This document shows positions 52,004 through 60,319 of a DNA stretch of 64,000 nt, piece by piece. The notes beneath the pieces are model-generated. The model did no database searches. It saw only the letters and a program-made list of their open reading frames with translations, and was not told the origin of the DNA. The position numbers and the translations under genes are program-made. The DNA is from JAWPMV01 sp038527215. Lineage in GTDB: Bacteria; Bacteroidota; Bacteroidia; J057. The stretch's first letter is position 1, and each line of letters opens with the position of its first letter. The stretch spans positions 7,125 to 71,124 of the forward strand of contig JBCBGC010000027.1 in assembly GCA_038527215.1 (NCBI GenBank), read 5' to 3'.

Positions 52004-53522
52004 GGATGTGGAGCGCTTTTAACATCAATTCTGAAGGAATAGGCAGGCCATTGGCCTGCGGGCGTTCTGATTTGTTTATTTTCGCTTGGGGAATTTTGAT
52101 ACCAATTTCGATGGTATTGTCTGTAGAAATGGTGATATGTGTCGTAAGTATTTCTACGGCTCGTCGTTTCTCATCAAAGGAGAGATTTGGCCATGAAGTA
52201 TAGAGCTTTGTGGCATGCTGGATAGCATAGTCGCTAGATGATTGATGCTGCTCCAGAGCAATGACTTCAGCTTTTAACCGATCAATAGTATTGCTAAGCG
52301 CCTCATGTTGCTGGTGTAATTCTACATACCGATCCTTAAGGTCTTCCTTCGGTAAATCGCCTTCATGATAAAGGTCCATCAAATTGTCCATCTTTGTCTT
52401 GAGCCGTTCAGCTTTTTTCTCTGTAAAAAGGCGTTCTGTATCCTTTTCTTGAATTACTGAATTCAGCTTACCTATCCATTCTTCTATTCTCTGAGGATCA
52501 GTCAAGACATCCTTCAATTTCTCATGAAAAATCTTCTCCATATCCTCCTCTCCAATCTTATTCCGACACTTCTGACAAATATATTTTGGAGAATTACCCG
52601 GTACATACATCTTTCCACCACAACCACATTTAATAAAAGAGGAAAAGAGATGTCGACCACGTTTAGTAGCCTTCTTTTTACTCTTCCTTTGAGCCTCCAG
52701 TAGATCATTAACCTTGTCCCATAAATCTTCAGTTACAATAGCAGGAACTCTCACCTCTACCCATTCAGATCGTGGCTTCACATCCCATTGAAGACCTTTA
52801 CCTCGACTCTTGGTATAGTTGGTTTTTCGCAAGCCTTTGAAGGCACTATTAGTAAGTAATCGGACTATTGAAGTGTAGCCAAAGAGTTTACCTTTTCTCG
52901 TCCGGTAACCTCGCTCATTGAGCATTGTAGCCACGGTGCGTTTTCGCTTGTATTCCAGGTACAGCTCAAACATTTGCCGGACGATATTCGCTTCATCCTC
53001 ATTAATGACGAGCTGGTTATTCTCCCATTTATATCCAAAGGGAGCTTGTCCTCCTGTTGACTTCCCTAGTTTGGCTCTGATAGGAACTGAGGCAGAGACC
53101 CGTTCAGCAATTTGTTCTCGTTCCCATTGGGTCATCCCGGCTACAATAGTAAAGAAGAGTCGTCCAGAAGAGGTTGAGGTATCAAGGCTTTCTTTCAGGG
53201 AAATGAGGTCAGCATCGTGTTCTTCAAAGTATTCGGCAAAAGCGAGTAGATCTTTAGTACTTCTCGCCAACCTTGAGAGATTGGAAAATACCAAGCCAGT
53301 AATGTTCCCCTCAGCTACATCTTTGAGCATGCGATTGGCCTCGGGATGACTTCTCACATCTTTTCCACTCACCCCTTTTAACTCATAGGTCGTTATATGC
53401 TGCCAACCCTTGGCTTGTAGATATTGGAGGGCGCGCTGCTTATGATGCTCAGGACTTTCGGCCTCAACCTGCATATCAGTGGAGACCCGAATCCAGATGC
53501 CTATCTTTTTGACAGTTTCCAT
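51981..53522 (-). CDS. large serine recombinase (site-specific integrase)
   Basis: 513 aa. The N-terminal resolvase domain has the nucleophile Ser14 in WIRVSTDMQ, SGKDVRSHPEANRML and FSNLSRLARSTKDLLAF, and MTQWEREQIAERV. Next come the recombinase domain (GQAPFGYKWENNQLVINEDEANIVRQMFELYLEYK) and a zinc ribbon (IKCGCGGKMY...YICQKCRN) followed by a coiled coil (about 360-420). It cuts and rejoins attachment sites to insert or remove the element. The last residues (about LRGCCWQ) are read from comM DNA on the opposite strand, so the integrase gets its own stop from the host gene. It starts 2 bases after higA, so it is in the same operon. Confidence 0.92.
   Translation of the reverse strand: METVKKIGIWIRVSTDMQVEAESPEHHKQRALQYLQAKGWQHITTYELKGVSGKDVRSHPEANRMLKDVAEGNITGLVFSNLSRLARSTKDLLAFAEYFEEHDADLISLKESLDTSTSSGRLFFTIVAGMTQWEREQIAERVSASVPIRAKLGKSTGGQAPFGYKWENNQLVINEDEANIVRQMFELYLEYKRKRTVATMLNERGYRTRKGKLFGYTSIVRLLTNSAFKGLRKTNYTKSRGKGLQWDVKPRSEWVEVRVPAIVTEDLWDKVNDLLEAQRKSKKKATKRGRHLFSSFIKCGCGGKMYVPGNSPKYICQKCRNKIGEEDMEKIFHEKLKDVLTDPQRIEEWIGKLNSVIQEKDTERLFTEKKAERLKTKMDNLMDLYHEGDLPKEDLKDRYVELHQQHEALSNTIDRLKAEVIALEQHQSSSDYAIQHATKLYTSWPNLSFDEKRRAVEILTTHITISTDNTIEIGIKIPQAKINKSERPQANGLPIPSELMLKALHILRGCCWQ
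51985..52016. other. putative attachment junction (attL) inside comM
   Basis: The comM reading frame is lost at 52001, just after the conserved Asn-Pro codons, and the 3' end of a serine integrase on the opposite strand overlaps it (to 51981). The element side continues GGATGTGGAGCG, with TGTGGA still resembling the Cys-Gly codons of comM. The exact crossover dinucleotide cannot be set without the other end. Confidence 0.6.
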
Positions 53523-53524
53523 GA

Positions 53525-53893
53525 TTAGTATGGGGTAATGAGAAACTTAGGATCAATTTTGAGCACATCAGACAATTTTCTCACCATAGCGAGGTTGAGC
53601 TTCCGCTTCCCGGAGAGGATTTCTCCGACTCTTCCCCGGTGGCCATTAAAAGCAAGCCTGGCTAGTTCGGCATTATTCAAACCCATTTGTTCCATCCGGT
53701 ATTTGATCATTTCAATCGGATTGGTTTCAAGCAACGGATGTTTTTGTCGCTCATAACTAGCCATGAGAAACGTAAGAATCTCCAGTTCATAATATTCCCG
53801 AGTGCCTTCTTCCGCCTCCCAGAGGGTTTCCACTTTTTTTTCGGCCTGAATAAGATCAGCTTCCGTGAGAATTGGCGATACACAGATTTCCAT
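53525..53893 (-). CDS. higA: HigA-type antitoxin (HTH XRE family)
   Basis: 122 aa. The C-terminal half is a Cro/CI-type helix-turn-helix (MIKYRMEQMGLNNAELARLAFNGHRGRVGEILSGKRKLNLAMVRKLSDVLKI), preceded by HPLLETNPIEMI, the usual linker of HigA proteins. The first 60 residues form the acidic, toxin-neutralising part (LIQAEKKVETLWEAEEGTREYYELEILTFLMASYE). It lies 3 bases downstream of higB and 2 bases upstream of the integrase, so its DNA-binding domain likely represses all three genes. Confidence 0.85.
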   Translation of the reverse strand: MEICVSPILTEADLIQAEKKVETLWEAEEGTREYYELEILTFLMASYERQKHPLLETNPIEMIKYRMEQMGLNNAELARLAFNGHRGRVGEILSGKRKLNLAMVRKLSDVLKIDPKFLITPY

Positions 53894-53896
53894 AGG

Positions 53897-54190
53897 TTAA
53901 ACGGTCAGAGGATCGATTTTATCATATTCTGCATGAGTTCCGACAAAGCGGATAAATAGTCTACCCTTGTTGTAATGAATCACAACAATGAGTCGGTACT
54001 GTCCCCCACCTAGTCTAAAGACCGCTCGGTTGTTGGGGAGGATACTGGCAGATGGATACAGGTTTCGGAGTTGCTGTGGAGTCTGCCAATTGGCTTGTCT
54101 AACTTCTCTTATCCATTCGGTAAAAGCAGGTTCAGCATTCGGATGATGGCGGAAAAACTCCCGAATCCGCCGTTCAGTTATGATTCTCAT
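53897..54190 (-). CDS. higB: HigB-type mRNA-interferase toxin
   Basis: 97 aa from the ATG at 54190 (MRIITERRIREFFRHHPNAEPAFTEWIREVRQANWQTPQQLRNLYPSASIL), which matches the start of HigB proteins; the frame is 14 codons longer. The strands NNRAVFRLGGGQYRLIVVIHYNKGRLFIRFVGTHAEYDKID, with the final H-EYDKID, are the signature of HigB toxins, which cleave mRNA on the ribosome. Toxin-first order with higA directly after is usual for this family. Confidence 0.9.
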   Translation of the reverse strand: MRIITERRIREFFRHHPNAEPAFTEWIREVRQANWQTPQQLRNLYPSASILPNNRAVFRLGGGQYRLIVVIHYNKGRLFIRFVGTHAEYDKIDPLTV

Positions 54191-54237
54191 AATTTTACGA
54201 ATCAAAATTGATAATGTTCCCATTTTGGGCACATTGT

Positions 54238-55305
54238 TTAACCTTGGTATTCAGGGAGTATTCCTTTAGCGCGCAATACTGTTTTTATCTTTTGAATCGT
54301 GGTTCCTCTAATTTGACCTTCACGACCCTGGTACATGGCAATGACCTCTTTGTTCGTATGTCCCGCGATAATGAGGTCTACGGCTTCTTTCCACTTTTCC
54401 AGAAATTCCTCTTGCGATAGTTTCGCGCTACCCTTAGTGTGATACCCAATCGGAACTCCATTACTTTGCCCAGCAGAATAGTGTTCTGCTGGTATCTGAG
54501 GGGTAGCGCTACCCCTTGCGTTACCCCCTTCTGCTAAAGCTCTATCAACGTAATGTTGAATGATAAAGCAAATGAGGAAGGCGATAGGGTACGCGAACCA
54601 CACGAGGCGTATATGACTGGTTTGTTTGTGAGAAACTTCGTTGAGGAACCGCTTTTCATCGTTGGTATGAGCGGATATTGCAGATTGAACCAGAACTTGT
54701 TGTTGAGCCCGAAGAGCCTCGATATCCCGCATTAAGGCTTGTTGATAGGTACGACCATCCTTGGTGATGTGTCCCTTCCAACAATAGCCTTTGAGTTTGC
54801 AACTCGTAAGCTGATTTAACGTGTTCTCTTTTTCAGAAATGGTGGCCTGGAGCTTGTCATAAACAGTCAGACTCTCATTGTTTTTGACTGCCTTAGTAGT
54901 AAGGACGGCAACGTGATCTACTCCCTTTAAATTAGCGTAGATGTCTAAACAGAGGAAACCTACCAGAACGAGGATAACCGCAACAAACATCGGTTCATGA
55001 CCTTTGGTCTTGTATTCTCGTCGTGCTAAATAATCGAGAATCGTTCCCGTTATCGAGGACATGAGGAGATACACCGTGATCGCAATTGACCCTGTAGTAA
55101 GTACTGGCAAAAACCAGGACTCCCAAGGGGTAAAGCGTTCGAGAATCACACGATAGAAATTCAGCGACATAAAAGCGTTATAGGCCAGGATGATGAGGGC
55201 CATCATAATACCAGCCAGGTATGCCCAGAAGTACCTTCGAATAGTAGGGGCATGCTTTAATTTGCCAGTGAAGGCAAGGAGGATTACCCTGAATTGATCA
55301 AACAT
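54238..55305 (-). CDS. membrane protein with coiled coil and C-terminal HTH-like region
   Basis: 355 aa from the ATG at 55305, chosen because a near-perfect Shine-Dalgarno AAAGGAGGT precedes it by 5 bases; the open frame starts 19 codons earlier. Membrane helices at about 27-47, 63-82, 104-122 and 228-246 (IRLVWFAYPIAFLICFIIQHYV). Between the third and fourth lies a coiled coil with Cys residues in SCKLKGYCWKG. After a flexible linker, residues about 295-355 (EFLEKWKEAVDLIIAGHTNKEVIAMYQGREGQIRGTTIQKIKTVLRAKGIL) look like an HTH. No family recognised. It lies in the same direction as higBA-int, 47 bases upstream. Confidence 0.75.
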   Translation of the reverse strand: MFDQFRVILLAFTGKLKHAPTIRRYFWAYLAGIMMALIILAYNAFMSLNFYRVILERFTPWESWFLPVLTTGSIAITVYLLMSSITGTILDYLARREYKTKGHEPMFVAVILVLVGFLCLDIYANLKGVDHVAVLTTKAVKNNESLTVYDKLQATISEKENTLNQLTSCKLKGYCWKGHITKDGRTYQQALMRDIEALRAQQQVLVQSAISAHTNDEKRFLNEVSHKQTSHIRLVWFAYPIAFLICFIIQHYVDRALAEGGNARGSATPQIPAEHYSAGQSNGVPIGYHTKGSAKLSQEEFLEKWKEAVDLIIAGHTNKEVIAMYQGREGQIRGTTIQKIKTVLRAKGILPEYQG

Positions 55306-55310
55306 GGGAA

Positions 55311-55319
55311 ACCTCCTTT
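55311..55319 (-). promoter_or_regulatory. strong Shine-Dalgarno of the 54238 gene
   Basis: On the minus strand AAAGGAGGT lies 5 bases before the ATG at 55305. Such a full SD is unusual for Bacteroidota, which mostly lack them, and settles the start codon. Confidence 0.8.
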
Positions 55320-55440
55320 CTGTGGATTTGGCTCCACCCTGCCTTGCAGGGTGCAGGAGCAATGTTTAGTTTAGCCATTGACTTCGGTCATTTGGCCCCG
55401 GATGCAGTGTTTGGCGACAGGCTCCGGGGTCCTTCATGAA

Positions 55441-55623
55441 TTACAATTCTTTGGTCGTTACCTTGATAAAGTGGTCAAGGTCTTGCTTCTGAATGACAAT
55501 TCGACCTTGCTTTTTGGTAGCGGGAAGTTTCTGTCCTCCCAATCCCCTCTTTATCCAAGTGTAGATGGTTTGAATGTTAACTCCGGTCATTTTAGCGGCT
55601 TCGCTGGGAGTTAAATCATTCAT
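55441..55623 (-). CDS. excisionase-like small HTH protein
   Basis: 60 aa. MNDLTPSEAAKMTGVNIQTIYTWIKRGLGGQKLPATKKQGRIVIQKQDLDHFI is a complete MerR-type winged helix as used by excisionases and HTH_17 proteins: LTPSEAA, then the recognition helix QTIYTWIKRG and the wing K-GR-VIQKQDL. It lies upstream of the membrane protein and integrase genes, in the same direction, so a role in directing excision or in regulating the element is likely. Confidence 0.85.
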   Translation of the reverse strand: MNDLTPSEAAKMTGVNIQTIYTWIKRGLGGQKLPATKKQGRIVIQKQDLDHFIKVTTKEL

Positions 55624-55818
55624 ACGGGATCATTAAGTTTGCATGTTTTGCATAATTTGAATAAATTTAGTAAAAGTATATGTTTTGGACAAATATGAAG
55701 ATATGCAGATGCTTTGCTGCTATCGGTTACCCTTTTACTCCATTCTCCCTTTTCTTTTATATATCTTTCTTTTATAGCATTACCTTTTTCCCCCTTGAAT
55801 GGAAAGAAAGTAACTGGA

Positions 55819-56211
55819 CTAGTTACTTATATACACTGCCTGATTACCCTTGGTAACCACTTTTCCATAGGTAGCTTGAATTTGTTTTGGCAATCTAAAG
55901 ATCAGGCGGGAAGCTCTAGCTCTTTGGATTGGAGTGGAAAGCGATTCCCCATTTGGATTACAAACCAATATGATCCCTTTGGATAATAGTCCGCTAATAG
56001 ATTGGCTAATTGCTTTGGGCGATAGGCCAGATATTTGAGCGATCCGCTTTCGAGAGAGCCAGACCTGCTCCCGGCGTCGTTTGGTATAGGAATCATTGAT
56101 ATACCCTAGAGTTTGGCGAACCACAACCAGGAGAACTTTGAGTTCTCCTGGCTTGAGCTCGCGTAGGTACACATCAAAGACCTCATTAGGGACTGGAGTT
56201 GTGTATCGCAT
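55819..56211 (-). CDS. replication protein O-like N-terminal (HTH) domain protein
   Basis: 130 aa. MRYTTPVPNEVFDVYLRELKPGELKVLLVVVRQTLGY is the classic opening of phage replication protein O and its relatives, followed by a winged-helix part (REQVWLSRKRIAQISGLSPKAISQSISGLLSKGIILV). This family binds the replication origin in phages. Only the DNA-binding domain is present, as in many integrative elements. It may act as an initiator or a regulator. Confidence 0.8.
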   Translation of the reverse strand: MRYTTPVPNEVFDVYLRELKPGELKVLLVVVRQTLGYINDSYTKRRREQVWLSRKRIAQISGLSPKAISQSISGLLSKGIILVCNPNGESLSTPIQRARASRLIFRLPKQIQATYGKVVTKGNQAVYISN

Positions 56212-56239
56212 ACGCTATGAGAATTATACGAATAATATT

Positions 56240-56437
56240 TTAGGAGATGACTAAAGCGTCGGCACTGTCATCGTTTTGTTCAGGAAGAACTACGTAATCA
56301 GTACCAGGAAGCATGTAAAGTTTAAGATACTTGCCTCCATTGTCAGTTATCTTGAGTTCTCCGACCTTGAACCAACGGACCTTATCCTCTCCGTTATGTT
56401 GATAATGTTTCTTTGAGAATACATTGTAGAACTTCAT
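56240..56437 (-). CDS. hypothetical small element protein
   Basis: 65 aa from the ATG at 56437 (MKFYNVFSKKHYQHNGEDKVRWFKVGELKITDNGGKYLKLYMLPGTDYVVLPEQ). The alternation of aromatic and charged residues suggests a small beta-barrel, like the DUF736-type proteins found in mobile elements, though I cannot assign a family. It precedes the O-like gene in the same direction. Confidence 0.6.
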   Translation of the reverse strand: MKFYNVFSKKHYQHNGEDKVRWFKVGELKITDNGGKYLKLYMLPGTDYVVLPEQNDDSADALVIS

Positions 56438-56478
56438 AGTTGTGAGCACACCCTAAGCTTGGAGCGTAGGATTAAGGA

Positions 56479-56628
56479 TTAGTAATGTTCGACATTATGT
56501 AGAATAGAGAAGAAACGAATCAGTGATTCAACCTCTTCTCTCGCTGTGTCTTCATCAATACTTCGGTTAAAATCTTGTTCCAATAGTTGGATATAGTCTT
56601 GAACAGTCTTATCTGATGCATTGGTCAT
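56479..56628 (-). CDS. very small acidic protein, 49 aa
   Basis: An open frame from ATG at 56628 to TAA at 56479. The protein is MTNASDKTVQDYIQLLEQDF then NRSIDEDTAREEVESLIRFF and SILHNVEHY. It is helical and acidic with a clean heptad-like pattern and fits in the gap between two same-strand genes. No family known, but the composition looks like a true small protein. Confidence 0.5.
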   Translation of the reverse strand: MTNASDKTVQDYIQLLEQDFNRSIDEDTAREEVESLIRFFSILHNVEHY

Positions 56629-56795
56629 GAATCAGAAGATTAGCGAGTAATATGCTTGGCCGAGCATGGTGTAAGTATGCTGTTGGGAAGACTTCCAGGG
56701 AAGTAATTTTTGACACAAAAAATGCCTTGAAACTACAAGGCCGCAATAGTTTTCCTCAATTCTTCCAGATTTTCAGGTATTTCCTATTCTTCCTA

Positions 56796-57710
56796 TCAAC
56801 GCAGTTTCACTCTAATACCTTCTGCGGGGATTATGTATCCATCCTCATCACGATCAAGGAGCTTCCTAAAAGCATATTTAGTTTTGGCAAAAAACTTAAA
56901 TCGTTTATCAGATTGGATATAGTCATAGGTACTTCTGAAATCTGCAAAAGGAGCAAATCCGTCATTAGCCAGGTGATACCAGAGTTTACCTGACTTGGTA
57001 CGATTACTCATGACAATGGGATGATTATATTCTTCATTGAGGTAGATGTAGTAATTACCATGATCATTTGCATCAATCTCGATGGTTGAAATTGTTTTGG
57101 TCCAGAACTGTAGGGAGCGTTTAGGTTTATGAGGGATCAGGGTAATCTCAACAGCTGAAGACAAGGGTACTTCATGAGCATCGAAATGGCTAAAGTTAGG
57201 TTGGTAAGGTTGCTCCTTCGGGGTGATGGTTGAATGAAGAAAGTTGAGTTGAATCTCTTCTTTCATTGCGAGATAAATGAGATGTTCCCACAGGAGGAGC
57301 TTATATCGACCTGTAAGCCACATATCATACTCGTAAGTAAAATTCTTACGGAAGATGGTGAGAAACTCGTCCTGGTTATTATATGATTCAAGTACAAGTA
57401 TGAAACGATTCCCCTGCCGAAAAGACATTGCTTTGAAAAACTTTTCGAAAAGTCTTTTGGTGAAAGCAAACCCAAAACAGCAAACCTTATAGCTGAGGCT
57501 ACCCTTTTGATAGGATTGACAGTATTCCTTAATCCTTCTCTTTATCACCTTCTGATTTAGCCCCAGAGAAAGCTGAAAATAGCCTGGCGCCCGGAGGGAG
57601 TTAGTAATGGTAATCGGTAAAGTATCCTGTGGGAGAATAAAATATCCTTCCCCTTCCTCCGAGATGGATTCAGCAAAGGGGCCTCCAATTAGGGTTTGTA
57701 TTCGGTCCAC
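56796..57710 (-). CDS. hypothetical protein of the mobile element
   Basis: 304 aa, not recognised. No signal peptide or membrane helix. It is rich in Phe, Tyr, Lys and Arg (AFTKRLFEKFFKAMSFRQGNRFILVLESYNNQDEFLTIFRKNF, FRSTYDYIQSDKRFKFFAKTKYAFRKLLDRDEDGYIIPAEGIRV), mixing helices and strands. It is in the same direction as the element's other genes. The weak family evidence and lower GC fit an accessory gene. Confidence 0.65.
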   Translation of the reverse strand: MDRIQTLIGGPFAESISEEGEGYFILPQDTLPITITNSLRAPGYFQLSLGLNQKVIKRRIKEYCQSYQKGSLSYKVCCFGFAFTKRLFEKFFKAMSFRQGNRFILVLESYNNQDEFLTIFRKNFTYEYDMWLTGRYKLLLWEHLIYLAMKEEIQLNFLHSTITPKEQPYQPNFSHFDAHEVPLSSAVEITLIPHKPKRSLQFWTKTISTIEIDANDHGNYYIYLNEEYNHPIVMSNRTKSGKLWYHLANDGFAPFADFRSTYDYIQSDKRFKFFAKTKYAFRKLLDRDEDGYIIPAEGIRVKLR

Positions 57711-58433
57711 CGAGATTGTGATCAGATCAGGTGGGATATTTGGATCTTTCCCAAGATGGTGATTCAGGTAAAAAATGGGATTAATCGAGAGCTTTTTTAT
57801 TATGACCCCATCCTCTTCAAGGTTGACTATACATTTAAAGGTTCGATAAGCTTCCTAATCTTTCGTAATGACATTTCTTGGATAGTTAGAGGGGGTAATG
57901 AGATTAGTTAAGGGAAGGTTAAAGGTGGATTTTTGGTTGAGGAGGGTGTACAGGATCAAGAGTTTGCGACTTGACCATAATGGGTCTATGGTGTTGTCAG
58001 GCTCGGACACCATAAGTTTATTTATTATACCCCTTTCCTAGGAAAAGTTAGTCGAGGAGTGGAAATCTCTTTTGAGACTATTTTACCAACGAGAACCTCT
58101 TGTACTATCTCGACCAGTAGGAATCCAATTGTCGTCTTGGGTTCCAATCACTGATGGCCATCCAACAAAATCCTAGGTTGGACAAGCCTTCACCTTTTTT
58201 CCATCCCCGCAAAAATTCGGTCATCTTGAAGGCCCTATTAGAATTGATAAATTATCTGGACATGTAAAAAACATTAATCCAAAGCAACCTGGCTTCTTAA
58301 TGTTGTAATGTCATGATGACCAGCATTTATCACCCACTAAATTGCTAGATCAATATTGTCACGGTATAAAGAGATGAGTAGCCATGATATATTTAGTATG
58401 AGCACATACCCTAAGACTAGCGTAGCTGCTAGT
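57711..58433. other. intergenic region with several inverted repeats before the second recombinase
   Basis: No gene seen. Inverted repeats: TATGGTGT/ACACCATA (57987-57994, 58007-58014), TCCAAC/GTTGGA (about 58160 and 58178) and ACATTAA/TTAATGT (58271-58277, 58297-58303). They could be recombinase binding sites or regulatory sites. Confidence 0.45.
57987..58014. repeat. inverted repeat, candidate recombination or operator site
   Basis: TATGGTGT (57987-57994) and ACACCATA (58007-58014) are exact complements with a 12-base centre. It lies about 420 bases upstream of a serine recombinase gene. Confidence 0.4.
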
Positions 58434-60140
58434 ATGAACAACTCTACACCAATAAACTACTTCCTTTATGTCCGAAAGTCTTCAGAATCAGAAGACCGGC
58501 AAATGGCCTCAATCCAGGATCAGATTGAGGTAATGACTGCGTTTGCTAAAGATAGAGGACTACAGATAGCTGATATCATTTCTGAATCTAAATCTGCCAA
58601 AGAACCAGGGCGGCCTAGGTTTACTGAGATGATTAAGCGATTTCACGCTGGAGAGGCTGATGGTGTCCTCTGTTGGAAGCTGAATCGGTTAGCACGTAAT
58701 CCTATTGATGGAGGAACCATTAGTTGGATGTTGCAACGAAAAGTTATCAGACATATTCAAACATTTAGTGGTGATTTTAAGCCTTCCGATAATGTACTTA
58801 TGATGCAGGTGGAGTTTGGAATAGCCAATGAGTATGTGAAAAATTTAAGTGAGGATGTGATTAGAGGGCTATCTATGAAGGCTAAGCGGGGTTGGTTCCC
58901 ATGTAACAAAGTTCCTTTAGGATATATGCATAATATGGGATACGCGATGGGAGAAAACGAAATTATCCCCGATCCAAAGAAACATTCCCTTGTTAAGCAT
59001 TTGTGGGATCTTATGTTGTCAAGGGGTCTGAGCATACGAGGGTTGCAAAGGGAAGCTAAGTTAATTGGACTTACCAGCTCAAAAGGAAAAGATTTGAGTT
59101 GCAGTGTTCTTCATCGAATGTTAAATAACCCATTCTATGCAGGATTCTTTACGTGGAATCATCCTGATGAAGGTACAGTTAAGCACAAGGGTAGGCATCT
59201 CCCTATGATTAGCTTAGAAGAATTTAACCGTGTCCAAATGATATTAGGGAGAAGAGGTTCACGATTCCGTACAGGACAAAAGTATGAATTCAAATATCGA
59301 GGACCGTTTAGTTGCGGAGAATGTGGTTGTCATATTACAGCTGAGCACAAACTACAAGTTATTTGCACAGAGTGTAAGACAAAATTCTCTGCGAAGACAA
59401 GAACTACTTGTACGCAATGTGGGCTTGATATCTCTGAAATGAATAATCCAAGTGTGATCGATAAAACCTATTATCGCTGCACCAAGAATGCCGGTATTTG
59501 TAATCAGCGAGGGGTTGAGGAAAAGAATCTAGAGCAAGAAATTTTGACGGCCCTCAACACCATTCATATTCCCCTGAAGATGGCAAGGGTTATCATGCCT
59601 TGCATAGAGAAGGTGGAAATCATTGATAATGAGCAGGTGTCAGACAAATTGCATGAGCAATACAAAACCGAAAAACGAAAATGGGACAATCTTATCTCTA
59701 TGCGAATGAATGGTGAGATAGATCAGGATACTTTCCTAAAGCGCAAGAATCGGTCGGAAGAACTCCTGGTTAGCTTAGAGAGTCGAATGGCGAACGTAGA
59801 GGCTACGAATACCTGGAAAGACAAAGCTAAGCATGACCTCCAGGTGGCTACGCAAATCTCTTCAATCCTAGAAAAAAAGAAACCAGAGGCCCTTAAACGC
59901 CTTTTCCGAGAAGTAGCTTCGAACCCTGTAATAAAGGGTCAGAAACCCATATTTAACTTCAAAAGTCCGTATTCTTTTTTTAAGAAAGTCTACGAGAATC
60001 ACTTAGCTGAAATAGAGAGCTTCGAACCCAGTAAACCGATTGAAAACCAAGGGTTTTTAGGGGGTTTAAGTGATGCTTGTTCCATTGGGCGGGCTGATTG
60101 GAATAGACTTAGAACATATTATCAAGAAGAAAGGGATTGA
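58434..60140 (+). CDS. serine recombinase, second copy
   Basis: 568 aa from the ATG at 58434 (MNNSTPINYFLYVRKSSESE); the frame extends 26 codons upstream without family likeness. Resolvase domain with Ser16 in YVRKSSESEDRQ, CWKLNRLARNPIDGGTI and EFGIANEYVKNLSEDVIRGL, then the recombinase domain (GWFPCNKVPLGYMHN, LSCSVLHRMLNNPFYAGFFTWN). There are at least three Cys pairs (SCGECGCHI, CTECKTKF, TTCTQCGLDI, YYRCTKN), more than usual, followed by a coiled coil. Little like the first integrase in detail, so it may move another element or an invertible segment. Confidence 0.9.
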   Translation: MNNSTPINYFLYVRKSSESEDRQMASIQDQIEVMTAFAKDRGLQIADIISESKSAKEPGRPRFTEMIKRFHAGEADGVLCWKLNRLARNPIDGGTISWMLQRKVIRHIQTFSGDFKPSDNVLMMQVEFGIANEYVKNLSEDVIRGLSMKAKRGWFPCNKVPLGYMHNMGYAMGENEIIPDPKKHSLVKHLWDLMLSRGLSIRGLQREAKLIGLTSSKGKDLSCSVLHRMLNNPFYAGFFTWNHPDEGTVKHKGRHLPMISLEEFNRVQMILGRRGSRFRTGQKYEFKYRGPFSCGECGCHITAEHKLQVICTECKTKFSAKTRTTCTQCGLDISEMNNPSVIDKTYYRCTKNAGICNQRGVEEKNLEQEILTALNTIHIPLKMARVIMPCIEKVEIIDNEQVSDKLHEQYKTEKRKWDNLISMRMNGEIDQDTFLKRKNRSEELLVSLESRMANVEATNTWKDKAKHDLQVATQISSILEKKKPEALKRLFREVASNPVIKGQKPIFNFKSPYSFFKKVYENHLAEIESFEPSKPIENQGFLGGLSDACSIGRADWNRLRTYYQEERD

Positions 60141-60319
60141 TTGGTAGGGTTTTTTGGAGAGGGTGTGGATAAAGCGGTTACCTTTCTACCCTGGTCATTT
60201 ATTGTTACAAAAGCCGAAAATAGACCGCAGCTTCTGAAATCGAATGAGGATTCATAGTGCTTTTGAGATGAGGCCAAGACAGGAATAGTTTATAAAAGAC
60301 GTCTTAGATTCGAGGTATT

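Noticed and set aside
52043..52059. Hairpin GCAGGCC/GGCCTGC near the junction, considered as an attachment-site arm
   Set aside because: It lies within the coding part of the integrase and only one copy is visible, so it cannot be tied to recombination.
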